Shown: in pieces, positions 17,186 to 27,293 of the stretch
Position numbering within the stretch: the stretch's first letter is position 1
Layout of the letters: the number at the start of each line of letters is the position of its first letter
Assembly: GCF_002954665.1 (NCBI RefSeq)
Contig: NZ_MSCM01000001.1
Span: forward strand, 477,107 to 541,106
From: Polaribacter glomeratus
GTDB taxonomy: Bacteria > Bacteroidota > Bacteroidia > Flavobacteriales > Flavobacteriaceae
Direction of reading: 5' to 3'
Length of the DNA: 64,000 nt
Made by a program: the position numbers and the translations under genes
Notes under the pieces: model-generated
What the model was told of the DNA's origin: nothing
The model's database searches: none
The model's input: only the letters and a program-made list of their open reading frames with translations

Positions 17186-18865
17186 TTATGCTTTACCAAT
17201 TTTAGGATAATGCTCTAAAGCTTGCGCTGTTGTAATAAAGCCATTTTTAATATCTTTTTCTATCTTCTCAATAGGTCGGTTTTTAGGATCTCCATAGCCA
17301 CCACCTGTTGCAGTTACTAGCTTTACTCGATCGCCTTTATTGAGCTTTACATTTGTAACAACATTGTAGGTTTCTTCAGTACCATCGGTTCTTATTACTG
17401 TAAAATAATTATAACTGCCTTCTTTTCCGTCAAAAAGCCCCCAAGTAGGAATTGAATACCCTAAAAATGCACCCGTTAAATATGCTTCATCAGATAAAAT
17501 TTTAAAGGTTAAATATTGTCCATTTCCGCCTTGAAATTCTCCGTAACCACCACCTTCATTATGAAAAGCATATTCTTCTACAACAACGCCATATTTTCTT
17601 TCTCGAGTTTCTGCAGGAATGTTATAAGATTCTCCATGTGCATATGAAAATTGTCCACGATTTCCATCGTGCGTAGCACAACCTCCCCAACCTCCAGAAA
17701 GCGGTTCTGCCTGAACGTAAAACTCATTAGTTACGGGATGAATTCCAGAAATATACGTTACACATACCGATCTAAAATGACCTGCTGGTAATTTATCTGG
17801 AACCACAGGGCCTAACGTTTTTAGCAACAAATCGATGGCAGCTAAAAAAACTTCATAATAAACAGAAATTGGCGCGGGTGCCTCTGCACTTACGATTGTC
17901 TTTTCTGGACAAATTAATTTTACGTGCTTAAAAGAGCCGTTATTTGCGGGTAATGTTGGTGTGGTTATCGATTTAAAAGCCGCTCTAACAGCGGTTTCTA
18001 ATCCTGTTCTTGATAAATTTAAAGGCCCTTTTAATTGTTGATGAGATCCTGTAAAATCGCAAATCATGTTTTCATCTGAAATTGTTATTTTTAATTTCAG
18101 AGGAAAAGGACCGTTGCCAAAACCGTCATTCTCTATCCAACCTGTGTTTTCATACTCACCATTCGGAATTTTTTTCAACTCTTGTAAACTAATACGCTCG
18201 CCATAATCCATAAATTCTTCCGCAGCTTGTTTATATGCTTCTAAACCGTATTTGTCAATTAATTTTACAATTCTTTCGGCTCCTACATCATTTGCAGCAA
18301 TGCCCGAAAATAAATCTCCTAACGTACTTTTTGGAAGTCTAACATTTGCTTCTAACATTTTAATAAGCGCTGAATTTAATTTGCCTTCCTCTTTAATTTT
18401 AACAAAAGGGAAATGCAAACCTTCTTGATAAATTTCAGTAGACACTGTTGATACAGAACCTGGGTTTGTTCCGCCAATATCTGTCCAATGTGCTTTGTTT
18501 ACTGTAAAAGCAACACGCTCTCCTTTATAAAAAACAGGTGTAATTAACGCAATGTCTGATAAATGTGTTCCGCCACCTGCATAAGGCGTGTTGGCGATAA
18601 TAACATCTCCTTCTTTTATTGGGTCCTCATTGTCAAACCGTTCTAATGTTTCTTCTACCACAAGACTCATTGCTGCTAAAAAGGTAATTACTCCGTTACC
18701 TTGCGCTAACAATCGTCCTTCGCCATCGGTAATACCCACTGCATAATCTAATGCCTCGTATATTATAGGACTCATACTGGTTCTCTGAATTGTTTCAAAC
18801 ATTGCTTCACCAATAGAAATTAATGAATCTTGAATGATATCTGATGTGAATTTATTTAAGCTCAT
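17186..18865 (-). CDS. hyuB: Hydantoinase B / oxoprolinase family protein
   Basis: A 559-residue HyuB-type subunit. Typical landmarks are YEALDYAVGITDGEGRLLAQG near residue 37, NTPYAGGGTHLSDIAL near 91, and GGWGGCATHDGNRGQFSYAH near 391. GGGYGEFQGGNGQ follows near 438 and ATGGGYGDP near the end. HyuA/HyuB pairs open cyclic amides (N-methylhydantoin, 5-oxoproline, caprolactam) with ATP, or form related carboxylases. The start lies 2 bases from the hyuA stop, showing tight coupling of the two subunits. Which substrate is used cannot be told from sequence alone. Confidence 0.9.
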   Translation of the reverse strand: MSLNKFTSDIIQDSLISIGEAMFETIQRTSMSPIIYEALDYAVGITDGEGRLLAQGNGVITFLAAMSLVVEETLERFDNEDPIKEGDVIIANTPYAGGGTHLSDIALITPVFYKGERVAFTVNKAHWTDIGGTNPGSVSTVSTEIYQEGLHFPFVKIKEEGKLNSALIKMLEANVRLPKSTLGDLFSGIAANDVGAERIVKLIDKYGLEAYKQAAEEFMDYGERISLQELKKIPNGEYENTGWIENDGFGNGPFPLKLKITISDENMICDFTGSHQQLKGPLNLSRTGLETAVRAAFKSITTPTLPANNGSFKHVKLICPEKTIVSAEAPAPISVYYEVFLAAIDLLLKTLGPVVPDKLPAGHFRSVCVTYISGIHPVTNEFYVQAEPLSGGWGGCATHDGNRGQFSYAHGESYNIPAETRERKYGVVVEEYAFHNEGGGYGEFQGGNGQYLTFKILSDEAYLTGAFLGYSIPTWGLFDGKEGSYNYFTVIRTDGTEETYNVVTNVKLNKGDRVKLVTATGGGYGDPKNRPIEKIEKDIKNGFITTAQALEHYPKIGKA

Positions 18866-18867
18866 AA

Positions 18868-20928
18868 TTATTTTGTTTTGCTAATGATAATGTTTGCATA
18901 CGCATCAATTGAAAATTGATGATTAGGTGGTACAACTGTGGATGTAGATTGTTCTACAATGATTGCCGGTCCTTCTATGGTCATTCCAGGCTCTAATTTA
19001 GTGCGATCATAAAAATTAGCCTCATGAATGCCTGCCTCATCAAAATCTACAGCTTCTTTAACAATTAAAGCATCTGCGATTGTGTTACCTTTTGATGTAA
19101 CCTTGGCAATAATTGGCTTATTTACGATAACCTCTGCCACCAAGTGATAATTCACAATTTCAATTGTTGTATTTTTTAAACTAAACGCGTAACGCTTTTT
19201 ATGTAATTGATGAAAATTATTCTCGATTTCATCCATTTTTAAATCATCTAAATTAGGAATACCCAATTTTACCGAATGTTCTTGACCATTGTAACGCAGG
19301 TCTAAATAATACTCAAATTTGATGTCTTCTTTTAAATAAGAATCTCTTTCGTAGGCTTTCACGGCCTCATTCTTCATTTCTTGAAAAACAGCTTTCAACG
19401 TAGAGAATTTATCTTCATTCAAGTCCATTACATCGGTTCGAATGTAATCTCTTCTTAAATCTGACATTAGCATTCCGAAAGCAGAAAATACGCCTGCATT
19501 AAGAGGTATAATTACTTCTGGCATTTGCAGTTCTTGCGCTAAATAAGCGCCATGCATGGGTCCGCCACCACCAATAACAACTAATGTGAAATCTCTTGGA
19601 TCGTAGCCTTTATTTACAGAAACACTTTTTAATGCATTGATCATATTAGAGTTAGCCACACGAATTACACCACGTGCAACCTCTTGCATCGTCATATCTA
19701 ATGTTTCACAAAGTGGTTTTGCCGCTTTTTCTATGCTATTGAAGTCTGGTTTTAATTCACCTCCTAAGAAGTAGTCTTTATGTATGCGGTTGCAAACAAC
19801 ATTTGCATCTGTTGTTGTAAAATGAGTACCTCCTTGTCCATAAGACGAAGGGCCTGGATTTGCAGCTGCACTTTTTGGGCCAACACGCATCTTACCACCA
19901 TCATCTAACCAAGCAATACTTCCGCCGCCATTTCCTATTTCTACAATATCAATAACTGGAGTTAGTATCGGGAATCCGGCTTGGGTTTTTGTTTTTTCAA
20001 TATTGTAAGTAGTTACAATTTTTGGTGTTCCGTTTTCAATCAAAGAACATTTTGCTGTTGTACCACCAATATCTAAAACTAATAAATTTTCTTTACCAAT
20101 TGTTTTACCTAATACTACTGCGCCTAGGATACCACTTGCAGGTCCAGATTCAATAAGCGTAATAGGGTTTGCCTTTACATCATCTACCGTGGTAATGCCA
20201 CCATTAGATTGCATAATATAAAGATCATTTTTATATCCCAACTTTTGTAAATGATGCGTTAAGTTATTTAAGTATTTGGTGGCTAATGGTTTTACATAAG
20301 CAGAAAGCACTGTAGAACTCGTACGCTCATATTCTCTCCATTCTCTTGTAACTTCATAGGATGAGATAACTTCGAATTGTGGATATTTAGTACGAATATA
20401 ATTCGCTAATTTTTCTTCATGAATAGGATTTTTGTAGCCATGTAAAAAACAAATTGCAATTGCTTCTACTCCTTCTTTTATAAATTCTACAATATGTTTA
20501 TCTACGGTAGTTTCATCAATTGGTGTAATAATTTCCCCTAAATAATTGATGCGTTCTTTAACTTCTTGTCTTAAATATCGCTCTACAAAGGGTGCTTCCT
20601 TTTTAAAGTTAAAGTTATATAAATCGGGTCTTGTTCCTCTTGCAATTTCTAAAACATCTCGAAAACCTTCTGTTGTAATTAATGCTGTTTTTGCTCCTTT
20701 TCTTTCTGTTATTGCGTTGATTACAACGGTAGTGCCGTGTGCAAAAAAATCAATAGTACTAAGGTCTAGATTTATTTTATCGATAGCGTTGAGAATTCCT
20801 TTCTCAAATTCGCCTGGAGTGGTACTTGCCTTTGATACCTCTACATTTTTAACCTCTTTGTTTTTTTGATCGTAATCGAAAAACACAAGATCTGTAAAAG
20901 TTCCTCCAATATCTGTTGCTACTCTCAT
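18868..20928 (-). CDS. hyuA: Hydantoinase A / oxoprolinase family ATP-dependent subunit
   Basis: A 686-residue subunit of the ASKHA-like HyuA family. It starts MRVATDIGGTFTDLVFFDYD and continues with FFAHGTTVVINAITERKGAK near residue 60, the second phosphate motif LVLDIGGTTAKCSLI near 280, and VVIGGGGPMHGAYLAQELQM near 460. It uses ATP to activate the amide carbonyl that HyuB-type partners then process. Length is in the normal range for N-methylhydantoinase/acetophenone-carboxylase-type A subunits. It is upstream of hyuB in the same transcript; a 220-base gap with hairpins separates it from the MDR gene upstream. Confidence 0.9.
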   Translation of the reverse strand: MRVATDIGGTFTDLVFFDYDQKNKEVKNVEVSKASTTPGEFEKGILNAIDKINLDLSTIDFFAHGTTVVINAITERKGAKTALITTEGFRDVLEIARGTRPDLYNFNFKKEAPFVERYLRQEVKERINYLGEIITPIDETTVDKHIVEFIKEGVEAIAICFLHGYKNPIHEEKLANYIRTKYPQFEVISSYEVTREWREYERTSSTVLSAYVKPLATKYLNNLTHHLQKLGYKNDLYIMQSNGGITTVDDVKANPITLIESGPASGILGAVVLGKTIGKENLLVLDIGGTTAKCSLIENGTPKIVTTYNIEKTKTQAGFPILTPVIDIVEIGNGGGSIAWLDDGGKMRVGPKSAAANPGPSSYGQGGTHFTTTDANVVCNRIHKDYFLGGELKPDFNSIEKAAKPLCETLDMTMQEVARGVIRVANSNMINALKSVSVNKGYDPRDFTLVVIGGGGPMHGAYLAQELQMPEVIIPLNAGVFSAFGMLMSDLRRDYIRTDVMDLNEDKFSTLKAVFQEMKNEAVKAYERDSYLKEDIKFEYYLDLRYNGQEHSVKLGIPNLDDLKMDEIENNFHQLHKKRYAFSLKNTTIEIVNYHLVAEVIVNKPIIAKVTSKGNTIADALIVKEAVDFDEAGIHEANFYDRTKLEPGMTIEGPAIIVEQSTSTVVPPNHQFSIDAYANIIISKTK

Positions 20929-21001
20929 ATCTTTTATTATTTATTATTGAAATTCCATTTTGAAAAATAGCGAAGTTTTAAATTCAAAAACTTATCTAAA
21001 C

Positions 21002-21066
21002 TTGCCGGCTTAAGGCAAATTAATCCCGCTAGATGCTGAAACAAGTTCAGTATTATAAGCGGGATT
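21002..21066. terminator. Two hairpins between the MDR gene and hyuA
   Basis: TTGCC/GGCAA (21002-21018) and AATCCCGCT/AGCGGGATT (21022-21066) can both fold. On the plus strand the second is followed by five T residues. In the direction of the operon the T tract is poor, so it may attenuate and not stop transcription; the sequence also resembles dispersed flavobacterial intergenic hairpins. Confidence 0.4.
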
Positions 21067-21151
21067 TTTGATTTAACACCTCTAACACTCTTCGTCAAAA
21101 TAGTAAAAAAGTATTCTTATTTGATACTACAATGAGCCCATCTCGCGGTAT

Positions 21152-22153
21152 TTATTTACTTACGCGAACTACAATTTTTCCTATCTGCTGATTAGAAAGC
21201 ATATATTCATACGCTTTTTTGTAATCTTTGAAATCAAAAACTTTGCTCACCACTGGTTTGATTGCTCCTGTTTTAATTCTTTCTAAAATATAAGCTTTAC
21301 ATTCATTCAATTTATTGATATCTTCTACATGATTGAATTGAGAATATGCATCCATAATTGCTTTTTTACGAATTAAAGGAACCAATGGGTATAGTGTTGG
21401 ATTCGGATCTAATAATCCGTAAATAATAATCACTGCACCCATTGATAATGAGTCTAAATATTCGTTACAAAAGTTTCCTGCTACTGGGTCATACACGAAA
21501 CTAACGCCTTTTCCACCCGTTATTTCTGCCAATCTGTTTTCAACAGACTCCTCGTTTGTGATGACAAGATTATGGATGCCTAATTTTTTTAACTCCTCTT
21601 TTTTAGCACTTGACCTTGTAGATCCAATAGCATTGGCACCAGCATCTCTTGCCAATTCAAAACAACCATAGCCAGCGGAGCTAGAAATAGGAGGGATAAA
21701 AATAAAATCGTCTTTTTTTACGCTACCTACATGAAATAAAGCAAAATATGCGGTAGAATATTGCATCCAAATAGAACAAGCTTCTTCTGTAGTTAAATTT
21801 TCTGGCGCTTTTGACAAATAATCTTGTGGTACTGTAGCATATTCACCTTGCACACCATATTTATCTGTATTTAAAGGTATAGAAGTAACCCTATCACCTA
21901 CCTTAAAATCAGTTACTTTAGCACCTATTTTAATAACTTCACCTGTTGCTTCTGAACCAATACGTGCAGGAAAAGTAGGCAACGTAGTATGCGCACCTTG
22001 ATAATGAAGCACATCTGCTCTATTTATAGCAAATGCATCGACTCTGAATAATACTTCATCGTTTACTGGGTCTTCTAGCGTTACATTGTCCATTTTTAAA
22101 ACGTCTAGCTGTCCTGTTTCATGAAACTGTAAAATGTTACAATTGATTTTCAT
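21152..22153 (-). CDS. Medium-chain dehydrogenase/reductase, quinone-reductase-like
   Basis: A 333-residue MDR protein. The N-terminal GroES-like half has FAINRADVLHYQGAH and PARIGSEATGEVIKIGAKV. The nucleotide-binding half has DFIFIPPISSSAGYGCFELA, where the usual AxxGGVG is altered to SSAGYG, then FVYDPVAG. Zinc-ligand cysteines of alcohol dehydrogenases are absent, so it is more like NADPH quinone oxidoreductases or enoyl reductases. It lies between the TonB receptor and hyuA on the same strand and probably reduces a product or substrate of that pathway; this is contextual inference. Confidence 0.82.
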   Translation of the reverse strand: MKINCNILQFHETGQLDVLKMDNVTLEDPVNDEVLFRVDAFAINRADVLHYQGAHTTLPTFPARIGSEATGEVIKIGAKVTDFKVGDRVTSIPLNTDKYGVQGEYATVPQDYLSKAPENLTTEEACSIWMQYSTAYFALFHVGSVKKDDFIFIPPISSSAGYGCFELARDAGANAIGSTRSSAKKEELKKLGIHNLVITNEESVENRLAEITGGKGVSFVYDPVAGNFCNEYLDSLSMGAVIIIYGLLDPNPTLYPLVPLIRKKAIMDAYSQFNHVEDINKLNECKAYILERIKTGAIKPVVSKVFDFKDYKKAYEYMLSNQQIGKIVVRVSK

Positions 22154-22273
22154 AATTTGTTATTTTAAGTGTTGATTATTATTTAATTTTTGCGTCAGTA
22201 ATCCTGCCTTCCTATCTAATTATTGATAAGAAGAAAAATTAATTATTAAATTTTTGTAATTAGTTTTCTAGAT

Positions 22274-24674
22274 TTAGAAAGTATAGGATAGATCTATCCC
22301 AATGGTTGTAGGTGTATTTGGAAACCTTAAGTTGTTAAAACCAAATTCTGCTGTTGGAAAAAACTCTGTATTAAACTTGGTGTTTAAAATATTATTAGCC
22401 CAAAGGTTGATTCCTATTTTATCAAATTTTAGATTTATTCTTGCATTTACCAGCGTGTATGGATCTTGTTTGTACTCTTCTAAAGGATCCCAATATTGTG
22501 TTCCTCTACTATCAACATTTAAATGAAATCCTAATTTTGATTTTTCTCCTAATTCAAAATTAGCATTTGCACCTAGTTGAATTGTACTTTTTATGGTGAA
22601 TGGTGATGTATTTCCGCTAACATCTACATCTTCATGGGTTTCATAATCAAATGCAGCCGCGTTGGTTAATCTGTTGTACGTTCCTTTTTTTATCTCACCA
22701 TCATTAAGACCTAAACTTGCAAAGAAATCTAGATTATTAGTTGCTCTAAATTTTATTTCTGATTCAAATCCTGAAATTTTAGATTCATCAAAGTTATAAA
22801 TTCCCAATACCGCTGGTGTTACAGGAATAAAAGTGTATTGTTGCTGATTTTGAAAATCGATATAATAAAATGAGTTATTAAAAATAATTCTGTTATTTAA
22901 AAAGCTTGTTTTTAAACCTATTTCATAATTATTTGTAAACTCTGCTTTGTACGTTTTATCAAATTTTACAGTAGTATCAGAATTAAATCCTCCACTTCTA
23001 TAACCACGTCCGTAATTTGCATACCCCATTGTGTTTTCTGAAAATTGATAAGATATTGAAAATTTAGGTTGCCAAACAGTGATGTCGTTTTCTTGAGAAG
23101 TATTAGAGATACGAGATTCATTTGTTAGTTTATCATAATCTACTCTAACTCCTGCAGAAAGCGTGAATTTAGAAGATAATTTAAAATCTAAAAAACCAAA
23201 ACCTGCCAAGGTTGCAATAGAATTATCATCATCGTTTCCTACTAATGGATCTTTACTATAATTTGCATTTTCAGCAGAAGCATCTACAAATCCGCCTTCA
23301 TAATAGGTTTTATTTAAAAATGTTGAAGTGTTTAAATAACGCTTACTATTCTGATACAGTGTACCAAAAGTATAATTGATTTTAGAATTTTCATTCTCTT
23401 TTGATGTTACTCTAATTTCTTGACTAAATGTATCAGAATCTGCTTGTTGTGATACTTTACTAAAAGCATACTGTGTATAATCATTTTCACCTATGTAATA
23501 TCTTTTAGTAGCATTATAGGAAGTAACTGACTGTATTTTCATTTTATTCAATGAACCTTCAAGCTTAAAACTACTCAACGAATTCGAAAGATCTGAATCT
23601 CCTAAAATATCACCAAATGGCTCACTCGAATAGTCATTATCTGCTAGTGGCGGTCCTGCAACAAAAATATCAGTTTTAGTTACATAATAGTTTCCACCTG
23701 CATCTACATTAAAATTATCTTGAACAAAAGTTGCAGACCATCTTGGGTTAAATCTATATTTCAGTTTTGCTCTTACATTGTATTCTTTTGAAAAATCTAC
23801 GTTTTGGTTTAAAAAAGTATTGTTAATCAACCCATCAAAAGAATTATAATGACCGGTAACACTATAAAAAAAATTTACTTTTTACCAAAGCACCAGAAGA
23901 AGAAAGTCCTGCTCCAAACATTCCGCCGTTACCAGATGATAGCATAACTTTGGTCTTATTTTTATTTGTTGGCTCTTTTGTAGTAATATTAATAGCGCCT
24001 GCAATTGCATTTTTACCGTACAATGTTCCTTGAGGTCCTTTTACAAATTCTAATAATTCAATATCATATAAAGACATATTCATAGCACTTGCATCTGGCA
24101 AAGTCATTCCGTCTATAACAACAGCCACAGGAGATTCTGCATTTCTAATTTGCGAAATTCCTCTTACGGTTAAGAAGTTAACGCCAGGTTGTTGTGCTTC
24201 GTTAAAAGTTACATTTGATATTTGAGAAGTAAATGATTGAATATTATTAATACCACTTAACTCAATTGTTTCTGCATTTACAGCTACTGTGGTTTCTGGA
24301 AGACTTTGAATAGCTTGCGCCCTTACCCGTGCTTTACTAGCTACTGACGAAAACCCTTTAATAGTAATAGAGCCCAATTGATTCGATGCTTCTAATAGTG
24401 TAATAAACAAATTATTGCTTGTTATTTGAACTGTTTTAGTCTCAAATCCTAAATAAGAAACGACTAACTCGTTCGTCGCTTTAGGTACAGAAATAATAAA
24501 ATCCCCGTTAAAATCAGAAGTAACTCCGTTGTTTGAATTGTTTTTTTCGATGATAGTAGCTCCAGGCAATGGGTTTCCTGTTTTGTCTAAAATTTTACCT
24601 CCTATATCTTTATTTGTTTGTCCAAAAATGAACAGGGAGCTACTGCATAAAATGCAAAGAAATAAATATTTCAT
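22274..24674 (-). pseudogene. TonB-dependent receptor split by a frameshift in a T8 tract
   Basis: Two frames together make one receptor of about 800 residues. The 5' part (24674-23862) has a signal peptide ending IFGQ, a carboxypeptidase-regulatory-like domain (GGKILDKTGNPLPGATI) and the plug (FLTVRGISQIRNAESPVAVV, LEFVKGPQGTLYGKNAIAG). It stops after SKFFL at 23862. The 3' part (to 22274) supplies the beta-barrel and ends with a terminal aromatic (GIDLSYTF). The frames meet at eight T residues on the coding strand (23873-23866); with seven T the frame reads KFFYSVTGHYNSFDGLINN straight into the barrel. The break is therefore a one-base insertion in a homopolymer: a mutation, a phase-variable switch or a read error. 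The receptor would import the substrate of the hyu operon across the outer membrane. Confidence 0.9.
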
Positions 24675-24699
24675 TATCAAGTATTTAAAATTAGTTAAA

Positions 24700-24707
24700 C
24701 AAATCTA
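24700..24707 (-). promoter_or_regulatory. Putative -7 box (TAGATTTG) of the TonB receptor operon
   Basis: This minus-strand TAnnTTTG match lies 26 bases before the receptor ATG (24674). Its -33 region would fall next to the first ATTCCT element at 24733. Confidence 0.5.
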
Positions 24708-24732
24708 AAAATATATTATTATTAATTCCATC

Positions 24733-24782
24733 ATTCCTGTTAATTTAATGTTATTCCTTAAAAATAGGAATTTAATAGGAAT
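24733..24782. promoter_or_regulatory. Candidate operator: two ATTCCT and two AGGAAT half-sites
   Basis: ATTCCT occurs at 24733-24738 and 24753-24758, and its complement AGGAAT at 24766-24771 and 24777-24782. The central pair forms an inverted repeat with a 7-base spacer. The cluster lies in the 140-base divergent region, over the expected -33 zones of both the TonB receptor operon and the gene at 24816. Such a position fits a regulator-binding site; the protein is unknown. Confidence 0.5.
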
Positions 24783-24787
24783 ACTTG

Positions 24788-24795
24788 TATTTTTG
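24788..24795 (+). promoter_or_regulatory. Putative -7 box (TATTTTTG) of the 24816 gene
   Basis: This TAnnTTTG match lies 20 bases before the ATG at 24816 and 5 bases after the last AGGAAT half-site. Confidence 0.5.
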
Positions 24796-24815
24796 AATAC
24801 CTAAAAGATACAACA

Positions 24816-26129
24816 ATGAATGTAAGAGGAATTCAACTTTCAAATGGTTTTATAGAAAGCCTTCACAATGAGTTATTAGTAACTTTCTCCAAACATTATG
24901 GGGTAGAATTAAAAACGTTGACTGTATTTCAGTTGTATGGCTTTGGTAATTTCAATGAGAAAGAACCTAACTTAAAAGGATTTATAATTGAAAAAACCAC
25001 AAAATGGATTAACGGCAAATATATTTATAATAAAGTTAGAGAAGTACAAAAAGGAAACAGTAAGAATGTAAAAATGAGAAGGGATTACTTATCGCTGCTA
25101 ATTATTGCCGCAGGATATGACAATTACAAACAATATTTAAAGGAATCTCTATACATTAGCGATGCTACTCGAGAAGCAGAAGGCGGAAATATTGAAGATG
25201 ATTCAACCAATGAAAATGCGCTTTACTATGTTGGATATTATGTAGAAAACGAACAATATTTTATAAAGAGTAAGTTTACCATTCATAAAATGAAAACAGT
25301 TTCTTGGGAAATTTTATATTGGGAAAGAAATTCGAAACCTATTTTTTATACCTATTATGGAAAATGTGTGCCAACAGGAGAAAGTGCATTGTCTTTTTAC
25401 TTTAATAAAGAAAACTCTAGTTTAAACAAAGAGTGTTTTGTGAACTTATTTTATGGCAATAATATGCAATCTAAACCAATTTTGTTGGGCGCTTATTGTG
25501 GTTTTAATAGAAATAACGGACCCGTTATAGGTAAATTAATTTTAGAACAAGTTAATGATAAAGAAACACAAGATATAAAAGTGAGATCTACTGAAGTAAA
25601 TCCTATTTTTCACCACTATTTATATTCACAACGAATGGAGGTAGAAAACATTTTACCGCATAAAGATTCTGATCTCTCTGTTTCTGTGAATCGTTTAGAA
25701 ATTGTAAACTTTTTAATTGGAGACTATTTTGGATTCTACCTTGATGAAAATAATTACTTAATTCCTATCAACTTTATAGTGCACAATGACCTTGGCGAGT
25801 TAACTTTAAAAATCAATAATAAAAGTTTTAAAGGAATCGGTAGAATTAATAAAACAGAAAACTATTTAATTTCTGAATTTTCAGAAAAAAACAATTCGTA
25901 TTCTCAGTTTTCTATTCAAATAAAACCTTTAGAAAAAGATTTGTTTAAAAGTTACATATTAGTGTATTCTGGAGCAGATGTTTTAAGCGGAAAAGTTTTA
26001 TTATGGAAAAATAATAGTGCTTTAGAGGCATTGTTAGAGGCTAATAAAGGATTTTATTTAAATATTAGTGACGTAGATGCAACTATTGAGAAGAAAATTG
26101 AACAGTATCTTAAGGAGAAAGTCATTTAA
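24816..26129 (+). CDS. Hypothetical soluble protein, divergent from the hyu/TonB operon
   Basis: A 437-residue protein that I do not recognise. It has no signal peptide or membrane segment. Residues 1-110 are helical-looking and basic (TTKWINGKYIYNKVREVQKG, MRRDYLSLLIIAAGYDNYKQ), a composition that could support nucleic-acid binding. After an acidic linker (about 118-133) the rest alternates short beta-like segments with many aromatic residues and could be a ligand-binding or all-beta domain. It is divergently transcribed from the receptor operon across a region with paired ATTCCT/AGGAAT half-sites. A regulator of the operon is the natural guess, but only from position. Confidence 0.75.
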   Translation: MNVRGIQLSNGFIESLHNELLVTFSKHYGVELKTLTVFQLYGFGNFNEKEPNLKGFIIEKTTKWINGKYIYNKVREVQKGNSKNVKMRRDYLSLLIIAAGYDNYKQYLKESLYISDATREAEGGNIEDDSTNENALYYVGYYVENEQYFIKSKFTIHKMKTVSWEILYWERNSKPIFYTYYGKCVPTGESALSFYFNKENSSLNKECFVNLFYGNNMQSKPILLGAYCGFNRNNGPVIGKLILEQVNDKETQDIKVRSTEVNPIFHHYLYSQRMEVENILPHKDSDLSVSVNRLEIVNFLIGDYFGFYLDENNYLIPINFIVHNDLGELTLKINNKSFKGIGRINKTENYLISEFSEKNNSYSQFSIQIKPLEKDLFKSYILVYSGADVLSGKVLLWKNNSALEALLEANKGFYLNISDVDATIEKKIEQYLKEKVI

Positions 26130-26323
26130 AAATAGCAGTTTACTATCATTTGTCTTTTATAAAAGGTTTAAAATTGGATTTTTTAAAATTAAGTCTTTAA
26201 TACTTTTTTTCATAAGATGAACTACAACGGCAATTACTTTAGCACCTAAATTTAATAAGAAATAATTGCAGTAATTTTTCTAAATAGTTGAAGAAACAGT
26301 ACTAATTATAAATTTAATTGTGT

Positions 26324-27268
26324 CTAATTTTTTTCTGATTTTACTTTAAGAGTTGATATGTAAATACCAATAGAAAGCGAAACTCCAATAAATAAAAGTG
26401 AAAACCATTCAGGAATTTTTAGCAAGCCAGCTGTCATTAATTTAATAGAGACAAATACAAGAATGGCAAAAATACTGTATTTTAAGTAGGTGAATTTATC
26501 GAGCATATTTGACAAGAAAAAGTAAAGAGATCTTAAACCCATGATGGCAAATATGTTTGAACTATATACAATAAAAGGGTCTGTGGTTACTGCAAAAATT
26601 GCAGGAATGCTGTCTAGTGCAAAAAGTAAATCTGTAAATTCGATAGTTATTAATGCACCAAAAAGTGCCGTAAAAACAGTTCTACCATTTACTTTAGCAA
26701 TGTATTTGCCGCCGTGTAATTCTTTACTGAATCTAAATAATTTCATGATTCCTTTTGGTTCTTTTTCTACTTCTTGTTCTGGCTCTTTTTTTAACATTTT
26801 TAGAGCTGTAAATAATAAAAATAAACCAAAAATAATACTCATTCCGTGAATTTTATCTAATAAGATCAATCCAACACTAATTAAAATTGCACGAAATATA
26901 ATTGCCCCAAGAATTCCAAGAAATAATAATTTATGTTGATATTGACTCGGAATTTTAAAAGAAGTAAAGATAATAGCAATTACAAAAAGGTTGTCAACAC
27001 TTAAAGAAAGTTCAATAATATAGCCTGTTAAGTATTTAATTACTGCTTCAGTTGGTTGTAGGTTATTTAAGTTTTCTGTCAGATTATTATCGTAAAACCA
27101 ATATATAAGACCAGAAAAGATGAGTGCATTGGTAATAAAGAAAATAGTTTCAAAAACAGCTCTTTTTACAGAGGTTACGCGATTTTTTTTATGTAAAATA
27201 AAAAAATCAATTAGTAAAAGTGCAAGTAAGTAAGATATTAATACAATCCAAGGGGTCATTTTTTCCAT
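26324..27268 (-). CDS. TerC family integral membrane protein
   Basis: A 314-residue protein with about nine membrane segments. The TerC/Alx acidic motifs are clear: IIELSLSVDNLFVIAIIF near residue 87 and IEFTDLLFALDSIPAIFAVT near 208. A cytosolic loop KKEPEQEVEKEPKGIMK lies between. TerC/Alx proteins are linked to metal-ion export, especially manganese, and to protection of exoenzyme metalation. The neighbour upstream is a DedA protein (25-base gap), and both likely form one transcript. No manganese riboswitch could be recognised. Confidence 0.9.
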   Translation of the reverse strand: MEKMTPWIVLISYLLALLLIDFFILHKKNRVTSVKRAVFETIFFITNALIFSGLIYWFYDNNLTENLNNLQPTEAVIKYLTGYIIELSLSVDNLFVIAIIFTSFKIPSQYQHKLLFLGILGAIIFRAILISVGLILLDKIHGMSIIFGLFLLFTALKMLKKEPEQEVEKEPKGIMKLFRFSKELHGGKYIAKVNGRTVFTALFGALITIEFTDLLFALDSIPAIFAVTTDPFIVYSSNIFAIMGLRSLYFFLSNMLDKFTYLKYSIFAILVFVSIKLMTAGLLKIPEWFSLLFIGVSLSIGIYISTLKVKSEKN

Positions 27269-27293
27269 AAAACTCTATAGCAGTTTTGTTAAT

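Noticed and set aside
27000..27293. Manganese (yybP-ykoY-type) riboswitch for terC
   Set aside because: The 25-base gap to the upstream dedA gene leaves no room, and no such fold was seen ahead of dedA.
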